Shown: piece by piece, positions 36,675 through 46,131 of the stretch
How the letters are laid out: every line of letters starts with the position of its first letter
How positions within the stretch are numbered: the first letter of the stretch is position 1
Assembly (NCBI GenBank): GCA_965277055.1
Contig: OZ255703.1
Span: forward strand, 868,001 to 932,000
Direction of reading: 5' to 3'
Length of the DNA: 64,000 nucleotides
DNA from: CBDCHC01 sp965277055
GTDB taxonomy: Bacteria; Pseudomonadota; Gammaproteobacteria; PS1; Pseudothioglobaceae
The notes under the pieces: generated by a model
Database searches by the model: none
What the model was told of the DNA's origin: nothing
What the model saw: the letters and a program-made list of their open reading frames with translations, nothing else
Program-made: the position numbers and the translations under genes

Positions 36675-38120
36675 ATGCATTATGCCACACTTGCCAAATT
36701 TGTAGGGCTACTCTTGGTTTTTTTTAGCTTGGGGCAATTACCACCAGTGCTAGTAGACCTCTTGTATCAAGAAGCGCATTGGTGGTATTTTCTCTTGACA
36801 TTTGTTATTACTTTTAGTCTCGGCGCGGGTATGTATTTGCCATTTCGGGCTGATAAACATCACTTACGCATTCGTGAAAGTATCTTTTTAGTAGTGAGTT
36901 TCTGGCTGGTGCTTTCACTGATAGCGACCTTGCCATTTATGCTTTCGCCTGCGCTTAATCTGAGCTTTATTGATAGTTTTTTTGAGTCTATGTCTGGGCT
37001 GAGTACTACTGGTGCCACGGTATTAACAGGGCTTGATGAGTTACCCAAGGCACTGCTGTATTATCGCCAGCAGTTGCAGTGGTTTGGTGGTATTGGTATT
37101 ATTGTGTTAGCAGTCGCTATTTTGCCGATATTTGGTATTAGTAATCTTGGCTTATTCAAAGCAGAAAACACCAACATCACCCACGACCGCATCAACCCTA
37201 AACTTGCCAGTACGGCAAAAAGTATTTTGGTGATTTATATTGTGCTTACGCTGTTATGTGCCATTGCTTATTATATTGCAGGAATGGGAGCATTTGATGC
37301 ACTGACCCATAGTTTTTCTACCGTGGCTATTGGTGGGTTTTCTACCCATGATGCATCTATTGCATACTTTAATTCACCGAGTGTAGAAATAGTAGCAATT
37401 GTTTTTATGCTACTCGCAGGAGTGAATTTTTCACTTCATTATTTTGCTATTTATAGACGCACGCTCACCACCTACACTCAGGACAGTGAGTTTAAGGCAT
37501 ATACCTTTATTATGATAGTTTTAAGCATTGTAGCTATTATCACGCTCTTAGATAGTGGGCTGTATAGTATGGATGATACGATTAGATATGCGATTTTTGA
37601 GGTGGTATCTTTTGCTACGACTACTGGGTTTGGCGTGGTGGATTTTAGTGTGTGGCCGTTACTACTGCCATTTTTGCTTATTTTTGCGAGTTTTATCGGT
37701 GCTTGTAGTGGCTCAACAGGGGGCGGTCTGAAAGTCATTCGTGCCCTACTTATGATTAAACTCGGAATGCGAGAAATCAAAAAAACCATTCATCCCACTG
37801 CCCAGATTGATATTAAACTCGGCACTACCTCACTTTCGCAAAAGTTGTTGGTGAGTATTTGGGGGTTTTTTGCCTTATATGTAATGTCTTTTACGGTGAT
37901 TATGATCTTACTGATGTTTACTGGACTTGATCAAGTCACTAGTTTTTCAGCCACTGCTGCTGCTATTAATAACCTTGGCCCTGGGCTTGGAGCAGTAGCG
38001 GAAAATTATAGCGGTATCTCTGACTTTGCCAAGGCTGTACTAACCTTTGCGATGCTATTAGGTAGGCTAGAAATCTTAACCCTACTCGCAATTTTTCATC
38101 GAGCATTCTGGCGTTTTTAG
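36675..38120 (+). CDS. trkH: Trk potassium uptake protein TrkH
   Basis: 481 residues, an inner-membrane K+ channel-like transporter built from four M1-P-M2 units. Selectivity loops are visible as ESMSGLSTTGATV, STVAIGGFSTHDAS, SFATTTGFG and AAINNLGPGLG, each with the family glycine. The GACSGSTGGGLKVIRALL motif is typical. It begins immediately after trkA without a gap. Together with the Na+ channel downstream this makes a small cation-homeostasis cluster. Confidence 0.96.
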   Translation: MHYATLAKFVGLLLVFFSLGQLPPVLVDLLYQEAHWWYFLLTFVITFSLGAGMYLPFRADKHHLRIRESIFLVVSFWLVLSLIATLPFMLSPALNLSFIDSFFESMSGLSTTGATVLTGLDELPKALLYYRQQLQWFGGIGIIVLAVAILPIFGISNLGLFKAENTNITHDRINPKLASTAKSILVIYIVLTLLCAIAYYIAGMGAFDALTHSFSTVAIGGFSTHDASIAYFNSPSVEIVAIVFMLLAGVNFSLHYFAIYRRTLTTYTQDSEFKAYTFIMIVLSIVAIITLLDSGLYSMDDTIRYAIFEVVSFATTTGFGVVDFSVWPLLLPFLLIFASFIGACSGSTGGGLKVIRALLMIKLGMREIKKTIHPTAQIDIKLGTTSLSQKLLVSIWGFFALYVMSFTVIMILLMFTGLDQVTSFSATAAAINNLGPGLGAVAENYSGISDFAKAVLTFAMLLGRLEILTLLAIFHRAFWRF

Positions 38121-38138
38121 TAGTGATATGACACCCTA

Positions 38139-38903
38139 ATGATTAACACTCTTAATTCTTTACTTGTTAATTTACATAATAATAAACTCTTTAGCACTTC
38201 GGTGATTGTGGTGATTATTTTATCGTCACTATTGATTGGAGCGAAAACCTACGATATTAATCCAACTTACCTCGCCATTCTAGATGCACTTGATGCGGCA
38301 GTAATTATTTTTTTCTTAATTGAGATAATTATTCGCTTTTGGGTGTGGGAGCATAAACTTACCTTTTTTAAAAATGGCTGGAATATTTTTGACACACTTG
38401 TGGTGAGCATTAGCTTGATACCGATTAATGAAAGTGAATTTGTTCTGCTAGCACGCCTTATTCGTATATTTAGGGTATTGCACTTAGTATCTGCTATTCC
38501 TGAGTTACGTGGGCTCATTATAGCACTGCTTCGGGCATTGCCGTCTATGGGCTATGTCTTATTGATGATGTTTATTTTGTTTTATATTTATGCAGCAGTA
38601 GGGACGTTGATTTTTGCTCCGATAAATCCTGAGCTATGGGGGAACATCACCATTTCTATGCTGACACTTTTTCGAGTAGTGACGTTTGAAGACTGGACGG
38701 ATGTAATGTATGAAACCATGGCAGCGCACACCTGGAGTTGGGTATATTATCTATCATTTATCTTTTTTAATGCCTTTGTATTTTTAAATATGATGATTGG
38801 GATTATCATCGAAAAAATGACTGACGACCAAACCAAAGAGCAAGAAGAACTCTTACAGAAGATTAATAAACGACTGGAACATATTGAAGGAAAACTAAAA
38901 TAG
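38139..38903 (+). CDS. NaChBac-type voltage-gated sodium channel
   Basis: 254 residues with six membrane segments. S4 carries three spaced arginines (R106, R109, R112 in LARLIRIFRVLHL). The pore loop reads LFRVVTFEDW, so the selectivity filter is TFEDW (182-186) where NaChBac has TLESW; E184 supplies the acidic ring. A C-terminal coiled coil (QEELLQKINKRLEHIEGKLK) supports tetramer assembly, as in other BacNav channels. It follows trkH by 18 nt. Its last codons are duplicated 690 nt downstream, beyond a toxin-antitoxin pair. Confidence 0.92.
   Translation: MINTLNSLLVNLHNNKLFSTSVIVVIILSSLLIGAKTYDINPTYLAILDALDAAVIIFFLIEIIIRFWVWEHKLTFFKNGWNIFDTLVVSISLIPINESEFVLLARLIRIFRVLHLVSAIPELRGLIIALLRALPSMGYVLLMMFILFYIYAAVGTLIFAPINPELWGNITISMLTLFRVVTFEDWTDVMYETMAAHTWSWVYYLSFIFFNAFVFLNMMIGIIIEKMTDDQTKEQEELLQKINKRLEHIEGKLK
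38871..38889 (+). repeat. Direct repeat, left copy, in 3' end of channel gene
   Basis: The 19-mer CGACTGGAACATATTGAAG occurs here and again at 39563-39581. Between the copies lies the complete Phd/VapC-type toxin-antitoxin pair. Confidence 0.85.
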
Positions 38904-38931
38904 ACCAATTAAGACTATTTTTGGTATAATA

Positions 38932-38940
38932 TAGTTTATT
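38932..38940 (+). promoter_or_regulatory. Extended -10 promoter of toxin-antitoxin pair
   Basis: TGGTATAAT is a perfect extended -10 (TGN plus TATAAT), 18 nt before the antitoxin ATG. No good -35 is needed or seen. Confidence 0.5.
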
Positions 38941-38958
38941 TACGACTGAAATATAACT

Positions 38959-39180
38959 ATGTTAGTGAATTTATCAGAAGCTAAAACTAATCTTTCTAAC
39001 TTAGTCAATCGTGCATATCAGGGTGAGAAAATCACTATTGCCAAGCATAATATTCCAATGGTGGATTTAGTAGTGCATACACCACCGCAGGTATGTAATA
39101 TTGATAGTGCATTCGGAATATTAAAAGACCAAAATATTGATGGACTTGAACTTCAAGAACAATTAAGAAATGAATGGTAA
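38959..39180 (+). CDS. Phd/YefM-family antitoxin
   Basis: 73 residues. The N-terminus LVNLSEAKTNLSNLVNRAYQ, followed by GEKITIAKHNIPMVDLV, is the dimerising DNA-binding fold of Phd/YefM antitoxins. It overlaps the PIN-domain toxin gene by 11 nt, so the pair should be translated together, with the antitoxin repressing its own promoter. Confidence 0.9.
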   Translation: MLVNLSEAKTNLSNLVNRAYQGEKITIAKHNIPMVDLVVHTPPQVCNIDSAFGILKDQNIDGLELQEQLRNEW

Positions 39181-39532
39181 TTATATTTTTGATACCAATA
39201 TCCTTATAGATTATTTGAATGGTATTCCAGAAGCAAAACAAACTCTAAAACACTATCAAGGTGCAATTAGTATTATTACCTACTTTGAAGTTATTGTGGG
39301 CGTTAGTAACGAGCACCAAGAACGTGTCAAAACGTTTTTAAAAAACTTTTCAGTGCTCAATCTTGAGGAAAAAATGTCAGATGAAATTACACATATCAAG
39401 CAAAAATATCGCCTAAAACTCCCCGATGCCATGATACTTGCAACTGTTAAAATGTATAACGCTAAGCTAATAACACGAAATACTAAAGACTTCAAAAGTA
39501 TTGTTAATGTTGTGATTCCTTATCAAATATAA
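39170..39532 (+). CDS. vapC: VapC-family PIN-domain toxin
   Basis: 120 residues with the PIN acidic residues in FDTNILIDYLNG near the N-terminus, YFEVIVG in the middle, and LPDAMILATVKMYNAKLITRNTKDF at the C-terminus. These proteins are Mg-dependent RNases that cut tRNA or rRNA when freed from their antitoxin. All acidic positions I expect are present, so it looks active. It overlaps the antitoxin by 11 nt. Confidence 0.92.
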   Translation: MNGNYIFDTNILIDYLNGIPEAKQTLKHYQGAISIITYFEVIVGVSNEHQERVKTFLKNFSVLNLEEKMSDEITHIKQKYRLKLPDAMILATVKMYNAKLITRNTKDFKSIVNVVIPYQI

Positions 39533-39547
39533 GAAAAAATAAATTAA

Positions 39548-39595
39548 TTTGCAGAGCAAAAGCGACTGGAACATATTGAAGAAAGTCTTAAATAA
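39548..39595 (+). pseudogene. Remnant of a channel-gene 3' end
   Basis: An open stretch with no start encodes FAEQKRLEHIEESLK and a stop, nearly the same as the last residues of the Na+ channel (KRLEHIEGKLK). It contains the right copy of the 19-nt repeat (39563-39581). It is best explained as the former end of the channel gene, displaced when the toxin-antitoxin pair arrived, or as the end of a lost paralogue. Confidence 0.6.
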
Positions 39596-39641
39596 TGTAT
39601 GAGCATAAAATTTGTTTTTAATACAATATAAAAAATAAGTT

Positions 39642-42080
39642 ATGAAAAAATTTAATAGAAATAACTTTAGGCAAGAGTTGTATAAATCACCGATGAATAA
39701 AGAAACATTTAATAAGTGGATGGATAATCCGAAAAATTTTAATGATAAAGGTGTGAATAATACTAGAGATAAAGGTAAGTATTGGGATAAGATAAGAAAG
39801 TTGTTTAATCAAGTTCATGGTAATCAAAACTCACTACAGATAGAAGATGTGAAAAAAATAGATGACAACTTTTTCAGTGAAACAATAAATTTAGAAAATT
39901 ATTTCAACAGGTTGTCAATAGCACCGATGAGCGATGAAACATTTGAGAAGATAAAAAACAGCAATGATAAAGCTCATCAATTTGATATATTAAATTCAAA
40001 TTCAGATTTGTTTTTTCTCAATAATGTTAGAAAAGATATAAATCAATTACACCAGAACAAAAAACAAAATATATTTCTTTGGGTTGCATGGTTTGGCGAG
40101 TTAGTATCCAATATTTCAAAGCAAGATGAATATTCTTTTCCAAACTTAGTAAAACAGGCTATTCATGATGACTCACAAAGCATTATCAGATTAAAAGCAT
40201 ACGACCCATTTTCATTTTTATACTATTTAGCTCAAAGAAATACTCGCAATCAAAAACAACAATTTTTTACTAGTGTTAGCGAAGTATTTAATATTCAAGC
40301 AAAATTACCTGATTTTGATTGTGATGACTGTTGGATATTTCCAACGCCCACATCCAATGCTAATGCTTTATATAGATCTGATCAGCAATACAATCAAAAC
40401 TTGTTATGGGACTTCTTCCAACAAGTAGTTTCTATTAAGAGTTTTGAAGAGTTAATATCAAAGACAACAGGCGATAAGTTTGTTGGCGATTTTAAAACCA
40501 TATTAAATTTAAAAAATATTGGTGTAGCAAAATTAACTCAAACATTATTTATACTGAATCCAAACATATTTTTTACGATTGATTGGATTTTAAATCCTAT
40601 CTCTCATGATTTATTAAATGATGCAAATACAGATGCTGAAAAAAATATTAAAGTTTTAATCAGAAGCATAGAAGTAGAAGGTTTTCCAACTTATTTAGAG
40701 ATAATGCAAAAAATTCGCACACTCTTTCCGAATAAAAATCCTTATGAGATTAACTATTACCTTTTGAAAAATAAAAACGATATCAATCAACAGTCACTAG
40801 AGGAAAAACCAATGATTAATAACACTCCACTCAACCAAATTCTCTACGGACCCCCTGGAACAGGAAAAACCCATTCAACAATTAAAGAGGCTGTGAAATT
40901 ACTTGAAGGCATTACTGATGATAAAGTTGCTAAGCAATTTATTCAAGCAGAAAAATTACACAGCATTCAAGCCTTACAGAATAAATATAAATCGCAGGTA
41001 GAGTTTGTAACATTTCATCAATCATTTAGTTATGAAGATTTTGTAGAGGGAATTAAGGCAAATAGTGATAGTGATAAACTATCTTATCCGGTTGAAGATG
41101 GTATTTTTAAAAAGATTTGTGAGAGTGCTAATGGTACTTTTTATTCTGGATTGAAAATTGGGAAGTATAAGATTCTATCAATTAGTAACGATTTAATGAA
41201 AATTCAAAAACAGGGTGGCGGAATAATTCCATTGCCAGCTTATATGATTTCTGAGTTAATTAATTTAGTAGAAAATAATTCATTAAGTATCCAAGATATA
41301 AAAGATAAAAAAGCCATGGATAAAATGTCCAAAACAGCAGAGAAATATATTATAAATGGATATCATAATATTTTTGCACAACTTGTTGAATATTACTTTA
41401 ACTCCATTAACCAAAAATCAAAAAATAATAAAAATTATGTACTCATTATAGACGAAATAAACCGTGGTAATATCTCTCGTATTTTTGGGGAGCTTATTAC
41501 CCTTATTGAACCAAGTAAGCGTCTTGGTAGTAGCGAGCCACTTGAAGTTATATTGCCATACTCTCAGAAAAAATTTGGCGTGCCTCATAATCTCCACATT
41601 ATCGCCACCATGAATACTGCTGATAAGTCGCTTATGCAAATTGATACGGCACTACGTAGGAGATTTCAATTTATTGAAATGATGCCTAATAATGAATTAG
41701 TAAGTGAAGATTGCGAAGGGGTTAATTTAAAAGAACTACTCACAGCGATAAATGCTAGAATTTGCCAACTTTTAGATAGAGAGCATCAAATCGGGCATAG
41801 TTATTTAATGGGTGTTGATAATATTTTAGAATTAAAGCATAGATTTAGGTATCAAATATTGCCATTACTAGAAGAGTACTTTTTTAGTGACTGGGAGCAG
41901 ATAAAAATAGTACTTAATGATAAAGACACTTTTTACCCAAAAAATGATTATGGTAAATATGTTTTAGATAAGGATAATAATACTCCTTATAGGTCATTAT
42001 CTGATAGCGAATGGGATGGTATTAGTCAAGAAGCGTTTATTAATATTTACTTTACTACTGAGCAAAATAATCAAGAATAA
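39642..42080 (+). CDS. mcrB: McrB-like AAA+ GTPase of a type IV restriction system
   Basis: 812 residues. The AAA+ motor occupies about residues 390-800: Walker A GPPGTGKTH (403-411), Walker B IIDEINRGNIS (D604, E605), the McrB GTP signature MNTADKS (657-663) and RRRFQF. A long insert (about 505-590) lies between them. The N-terminal 390 residues, which choose the target, match no DNA-binding domain I recognise; they hold two related motifs (SPMNKETFNKW and APMSDETFEKI) and DCWIFPTP. In the family McrB translocates along modified DNA while McrC cuts. The stop overlaps the mcrC start by one base. The gene is unusually AT-rich, suggesting transfer. Confidence 0.9.
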   Translation: MKKFNRNNFRQELYKSPMNKETFNKWMDNPKNFNDKGVNNTRDKGKYWDKIRKLFNQVHGNQNSLQIEDVKKIDDNFFSETINLENYFNRLSIAPMSDETFEKIKNSNDKAHQFDILNSNSDLFFLNNVRKDINQLHQNKKQNIFLWVAWFGELVSNISKQDEYSFPNLVKQAIHDDSQSIIRLKAYDPFSFLYYLAQRNTRNQKQQFFTSVSEVFNIQAKLPDFDCDDCWIFPTPTSNANALYRSDQQYNQNLLWDFFQQVVSIKSFEELISKTTGDKFVGDFKTILNLKNIGVAKLTQTLFILNPNIFFTIDWILNPISHDLLNDANTDAEKNIKVLIRSIEVEGFPTYLEIMQKIRTLFPNKNPYEINYYLLKNKNDINQQSLEEKPMINNTPLNQILYGPPGTGKTHSTIKEAVKLLEGITDDKVAKQFIQAEKLHSIQALQNKYKSQVEFVTFHQSFSYEDFVEGIKANSDSDKLSYPVEDGIFKKICESANGTFYSGLKIGKYKILSISNDLMKIQKQGGGIIPLPAYMISELINLVENNSLSIQDIKDKKAMDKMSKTAEKYIINGYHNIFAQLVEYYFNSINQKSKNNKNYVLIIDEINRGNISRIFGELITLIEPSKRLGSSEPLEVILPYSQKKFGVPHNLHIIATMNTADKSLMQIDTALRRRFQFIEMMPNNELVSEDCEGVNLKELLTAINARICQLLDREHQIGHSYLMGVDNILELKHRFRYQILPLLEEYFFSDWEQIKIVLNDKDTFYPKNDYGKYVLDKDNNTPYRSLSDSEWDGISQEAFINIYFTTEQNNQE

Positions 42081-43366
42081 TGCACATTCGTGAGTGGGGT
42101 AAGATTAAGAAGGGTGAAGTTAATAAACAATTAGATGATGATTGCCTATTATTACATAAAGAAGCCTTTGCCGAGCTGGAGCAATATGCTGAAGACTCTG
42201 AACAGAAATATATACGTTTTGTCGGTAAAAGCACCCTGCAAGTAAGAAATTATGTGGGAGTTATTACCACTACAGATGGCACTCAATTAGAAATTCTACC
42301 TAAAACCTCTGAGAAAGACTTAGACGATGATGCCTTACAGCAAAGTCGCAATCTCATCTGGCAAATGTTAGATGAGGTGGATAGAGTACAGTGGATAAAA
42401 TCTACAGATGCAGTGCTGCGAACTCAATCTGAACCATTACACGAGCAACTTATTACTAGGTTTTTGCTGACTGTGCAAGAAATTCTAAAAAAAGGGATAC
42501 GTTATGATTATAATCAAATTCAAGCTCATGAGAAATTTTTAAAAGGTCGGTTGTTACTATCAAAGCAGATAAATGAACCACCTCAGAATCAGCATTTGTT
42601 TCATATTGAATATGATGTATTTTCTGCCAATAGAGCAGAAAATAGGTTGATTCATACGGCACTTGAGATTGTGAATACCACTTCCACAAGTGCTTATAAT
42701 AAAAAACTGATTCGGGAATTTCTCCAGTATTTTGAACATATCCCACTGTTACATCCCAGAGAATATAGTCATAATTTTAAGCAATGGCATGTGGGTGCAA
42801 AAGATAGGAATATGAGTTATTACCAGCCGGCATTGGTATGGGTTGAGTTGATTTTAAATAGAAAAAATCCCTTTACTCAAAAAGGGAGTGTCAGGGGAAT
42901 CTCTTTTTTATTAGCTATGGAAGACTTATTTGAAAAATATGTTACAAGTATTTTGAAAACAGAACTTTCTAACAAATACAGTCTGAGAGAGCAAGGTGGT
43001 GAGCGTAAGTATCTTGCAGAATATGAGCACATTGGCGTGTTTCAATTAAAACCCGATATAGTCATTTATGAAGAAGATGAAGTTACATGCATTCTTGATA
43101 CTAAATGGAAACTTTTGGATAAAAATGCTCAATATGATAATGAAAAGCAAGATTTTAAGCGAGGTATATCGCAAAGTGATATGTACCAACTCTATGCATA
43201 TGCTAAGAAATATAGTTGTGAGAATATTGTATTGATTTATCCACAATGGGAAAAGTTTAATGACGATTTCACTTTTACTACTCACCCTGAAACATTTTCA
43301 ATCTCTGCATTTGATTTGCAAAATGTTGAGAATTCTATCAACAAGTTAATCAACATTATTTCTTAA
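42080..43366 (+). CDS. mcrC: McrC-like nuclease subunit
   Basis: 428 residues. The N-terminus (HIREWGKIKKG, GVITTTDGTQLEILPKT) is that of McrC, and the C-terminal PD-(D/E)xK nuclease core is seen as PDIVI (D326) and ILDTKWKLL (D340, K342). It needs McrB for activation and cuts DNA carrying modified cytosine, or phage DNA with other modifications. The catalytic residues are intact. Confidence 0.92.
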   Translation: MHIREWGKIKKGEVNKQLDDDCLLLHKEAFAELEQYAEDSEQKYIRFVGKSTLQVRNYVGVITTTDGTQLEILPKTSEKDLDDDALQQSRNLIWQMLDEVDRVQWIKSTDAVLRTQSEPLHEQLITRFLLTVQEILKKGIRYDYNQIQAHEKFLKGRLLLSKQINEPPQNQHLFHIEYDVFSANRAENRLIHTALEIVNTTSTSAYNKKLIREFLQYFEHIPLLHPREYSHNFKQWHVGAKDRNMSYYQPALVWVELILNRKNPFTQKGSVRGISFLLAMEDLFEKYVTSILKTELSNKYSLREQGGERKYLAEYEHIGVFQLKPDIVIYEEDEVTCILDTKWKLLDKNAQYDNEKQDFKRGISQSDMYQLYAYAKKYSCENIVLIYPQWEKFNDDFTFTTHPETFSISAFDLQNVENSINKLINIIS

Positions 43367-43378
43367 CTTATTATTTTC

Positions 43379-43387
43379 TGGTAAAAT
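43379..43387 (+). promoter_or_regulatory. Extended -10 upstream of the yceD-rpmF-plsX-fabH operon
   Basis: TGGTAAAAT matches an extended -10 (TGN plus TAaAAT). It lies 96 nt before the preferred yceD start and would serve the whole operon to ribF. Confidence 0.4.
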
Positions 43388-43483
43388 CCTCTGATTTTGC
43401 TGGATACTTTGACACAGCAATCTCATACTGCTCACAAACCCATTCGTGGGAGTACGTCCAATAAGGGAGAAGGGAGTAGAAAG

Positions 43484-43975
43484 GTGCAAAAAATCCCGAG
43501 TGTTATCAAACCATTTGTGTTTGCTAGAGGGAATTTAAGTTTTGTTGGTGAGTTTGATTTGGCAGAGTTGCCACGGGTAAAAGACCTTGTTATCCGCGGA
43601 AGTGCGGTGCATATACGTATGCAATTTGCACTAGTAGAAAATAAAATTATTGCAAATGGGCAGCTCACATTTGATGCATATATGGCATGTGCCAATTGCT
43701 TGGAAGAAATGGTATATTCTTGTGATACTCCATTAGAATTAGTATTTACTTCTCAGCCAGATACCGATAAAAGCGGTAGAGAATGCATTGAAATAGTTGA
43801 TACATTTACAGAGTTTGACACACTTGAGTTTGTTGCTGAGGAAGTCTTGTTAAATATTCCAATGTTTGTCAAGCACGACTATGATTGCATAGAGCTTAAG
43901 CAAGAAGCAGATGGTGAGCGAGCAAATACGCAAAAACCATTGGCAAATTTGAAAGATTTTATACAAAAAGGATAG
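43484..43975 (+). CDS. yceD: YceD family protein (DUF177)
   Basis: 163 residues if started at GTG 43484, which is preceded by AGGGAG at 7 nt and aligns with the start of E. coli YceD; an upstream TTG at 43397 would add 29 unlikely residues. The CANCLEE motif (about residues 64-70) is the conserved cysteine pair region of the family. YceD proteins are linked to 23S rRNA/ribosome accumulation and always sit next to rpmF, as here (2 nt). Confidence 0.88.
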   Translation: MQKIPSVIKPFVFARGNLSFVGEFDLAELPRVKDLVIRGSAVHIRMQFALVENKIIANGQLTFDAYMACANCLEEMVYSCDTPLELVFTSQPDTDKSGRECIEIVDTFTEFDTLEFVAEEVLLNIPMFVKHDYDCIELKQEADGERANTQKPLANLKDFIQKG

Positions 43976-43977
43976 GT

Positions 43978-44184
43978 ATGGCAGTTCAAAAAAGTAGAAA
44001 AACTCCTTCAAAAAGGGGGATGCGTAGATCGCACAATGCGCTAAAAAATCCAACATTATCAGAAGATATTGAAACTGGTGAAACTCACTTACGTCACCAC
44101 ATCACTAAAGATGGGTATTATCGTGGTAAGCAAGTTATCAAATCTGCTGAAGTTGAAGAAATCGAAGAAATCGCAGAAGAGTAA
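43978..44184 (+). CDS. rpmF: 50S ribosomal protein L32
   Basis: 68 residues with the conserved AVQKSRKTPSKRGMRRSHNA beginning and HHITKDGYYRGKQV, without the CxxC zinc motif found in some bacteria. Followed by plsX after 6 nt, a conserved operon that links ribosome and phospholipid synthesis. The C-terminus has a run of acidic residues slightly longer than usual. Confidence 0.97.
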   Translation: MAVQKSRKTPSKRGMRRSHNALKNPTLSEDIETGETHLRHHITKDGYYRGKQVIKSAEVEEIEEIAEE

Positions 44185-44190
44185 TTTCCT

Positions 44191-45192
44191 ATGATCACTA
44201 TTGCACTAGATGCAATGGGTGGTGACTTGGGATTACAAGCTACCGTTCCTGGTGTAATGCGTGCTCTCGCACGCTATGATGATATTCGTCTGAGTCTTGT
44301 CGGAGACTCAGTACAAATGAAGCAGTATCTAAGTGCTCATCCACAGTATGCAATTTATAAAGAGCGTATCACCTTAGTCCATACCACTGAAGTGATTACC
44401 ATGGAGGATAGACCCTCTAGTGTACTCCGCTCTAAAAAAGATTCTAGCATGCGTAAAGCAATCCAGCTCGTGAAAGAAGGTGCGGCAGATGGCTGTGTGA
44501 GTAGTGGCAACACTGGAGCACTCATGGCGTTGTCTTATTTTATTTTGCGCACGATTCCAGGAGTAGAACGCCCAGCAATTATGAAGGGATTACCTACTAT
44601 TGCAGCAGAAACCTTTATGTTAGACCTCGGGGCAAATGTAAATTCGAGTGCGACAAATCTCTATGAATTTGCTCAAATGGCGAGCACTTATGTGACTGAA
44701 GTCTTAGGCATTACGCACCCAAGTATTGGCTTACTGAATATCGGTGAAGAGGATGGCAAGGGCAAAGAAACCATTAAACAATGTAATCAACTATTAAAAG
44801 ATAGTGGGCTGAATTATTATGGGTTTATAGAGGGCAATGATATTTATAAAGGCACCACTAATATTGTAGTTTGTGATGGGTTTGAGGGCAATATTTCTTT
44901 GAAATCTAGTGAAGGACTTGCCAAAATGATAAGTACCATTTTAAATGATGAATTTAATAAAAATTGGTTTACTAAACTGCTTGCACTAATTAGCCTGCCA
45001 GTACTAAAAAAAATTAACCATAGACTCAATCCTGATAAGTATAATGGAGCTACACTCCTAGGCTTAAATGGCGTAGTGGTAAAGAGTCACGGTAGTGCTT
45101 CTGAATATGCATTTTTACAAGCAATTCGTGAAGCAAGACTAGAAATTAACGCAGGTATGATCAATAAAATTAGCACAACAATGGATGTATGA
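44191..45192 (+). CDS. plsX: Phosphate acyltransferase PlsX
   Basis: 333 residues of the PlsX fold. ALDAMGGDLG at the start, PSSVLRSKKDSSMRKAI and SSGNTGALMALS are the family signatures. It makes acyl-phosphate from acyl-ACP at the start of phospholipid synthesis. Overlaps fabH by 4 nt. Confidence 0.97.
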   Translation: MITIALDAMGGDLGLQATVPGVMRALARYDDIRLSLVGDSVQMKQYLSAHPQYAIYKERITLVHTTEVITMEDRPSSVLRSKKDSSMRKAIQLVKEGAADGCVSSGNTGALMALSYFILRTIPGVERPAIMKGLPTIAAETFMLDLGANVNSSATNLYEFAQMASTYVTEVLGITHPSIGLLNIGEEDGKGKETIKQCNQLLKDSGLNYYGFIEGNDIYKGTTNIVVCDGFEGNISLKSSEGLAKMISTILNDEFNKNWFTKLLALISLPVLKKINHRLNPDKYNGATLLGLNGVVVKSHGSASEYAFLQAIREARLEINAGMINKISTTMDV

Positions 45193-46130
45193 ATAGATTT
45201 GCCAGAATAACAGGTACCGGCTCGTATTTGCCACCTAAAGTACTCACTAACACTGATTTAGAGGAGTTTTTAGATACTTCTGATGAGTGGATTACTACCC
45301 GTACTGGCATTAAATCTCGTCATATTGCCGAAGATATTTCTACTGTAGAAATGGCTACTCATGCATCCTTGCAGGCATTAGAAAGTGCTGGTATGCAGGC
45401 AAATGAACTTGACCTCATCATCTTAGCAACGACTACCCCAGATAAAATATTCCCTGCATCAGCAACAATGCTTCAACAAGCAATTGGTGCTACGTGCCCT
45501 GCATTTGATATTCAGGCAGTATGTGCGGGGTATATATTTGCTCTTACTACTGCGGAGAGTTATATTAAAAATGGGTACGACAATATTTTAGTAGTAGGCA
45601 GTGAGGCAATGTCTCGCATTTTGGATTGGGAAGATAGAAATACTGCAGTCCTTTTTGGTGATGGCGCTGGGGCAACAGTTGTCAGCGCAGATTCCCAAAC
45701 AGGAATTTTGCACACTAAGCTCTTTACTGATGGACGTTACCTTGAGTCTTTACATACCTCTAACACCTTAATAAACCAACAAGGATTTATTGATATGAAA
45801 GGTAATGAGGTTTTTAAAATTGCCGTGAAAAATCTTTCACAACTTGCAGAAGAAACACTTGCTCAGATGAATCTTACCAGTGCGGATATTGATTATCTTG
45901 TACCCCATCAAGCTAATATTAGAATTATTGAAGCAGTCGCTAAGCGCATTAACCTTTCTATGGATAAAGTAGTAGTAACAGTAGGATCGCATGGGAATAC
46001 CTCAGCTGCTTCTATTCCACTTGCACTTGATATTGCTGTGCGTGATGGGAGCATTCAAAAAGGACATATGCTTATGTTTGAGGGAATAGGTGGTGGCTTT
46101 ACTTGGGGGTCTGTACTCCTTCGGTTCTAA
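45189..46130 (+). CDS. fabH: Beta-ketoacyl-ACP synthase III
   Basis: 313 residues with the catalytic cysteine C112 in IQAVCAGYIFAL, the histidine in VPHQANIRIIEA and the asparagine in GNTSAASIP. It condenses acetyl-CoA with malonyl-ACP to start fatty-acid synthesis. fabD, which often follows, is replaced by ribF, one base later. Confidence 0.97.
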   Translation: MNRFARITGTGSYLPPKVLTNTDLEEFLDTSDEWITTRTGIKSRHIAEDISTVEMATHASLQALESAGMQANELDLIILATTTPDKIFPASATMLQQAIGATCPAFDIQAVCAGYIFALTTAESYIKNGYDNILVVGSEAMSRILDWEDRNTAVLFGDGAGATVVSADSQTGILHTKLFTDGRYLESLHTSNTLINQQGFIDMKGNEVFKIAVKNLSQLAEETLAQMNLTSADIDYLVPHQANIRIIEAVAKRINLSMDKVVVTVGSHGNTSAASIPLALDIAVRDGSIQKGHMLMFEGIGGGFTWGSVLLRF

Positions 46131-46131
46131 T

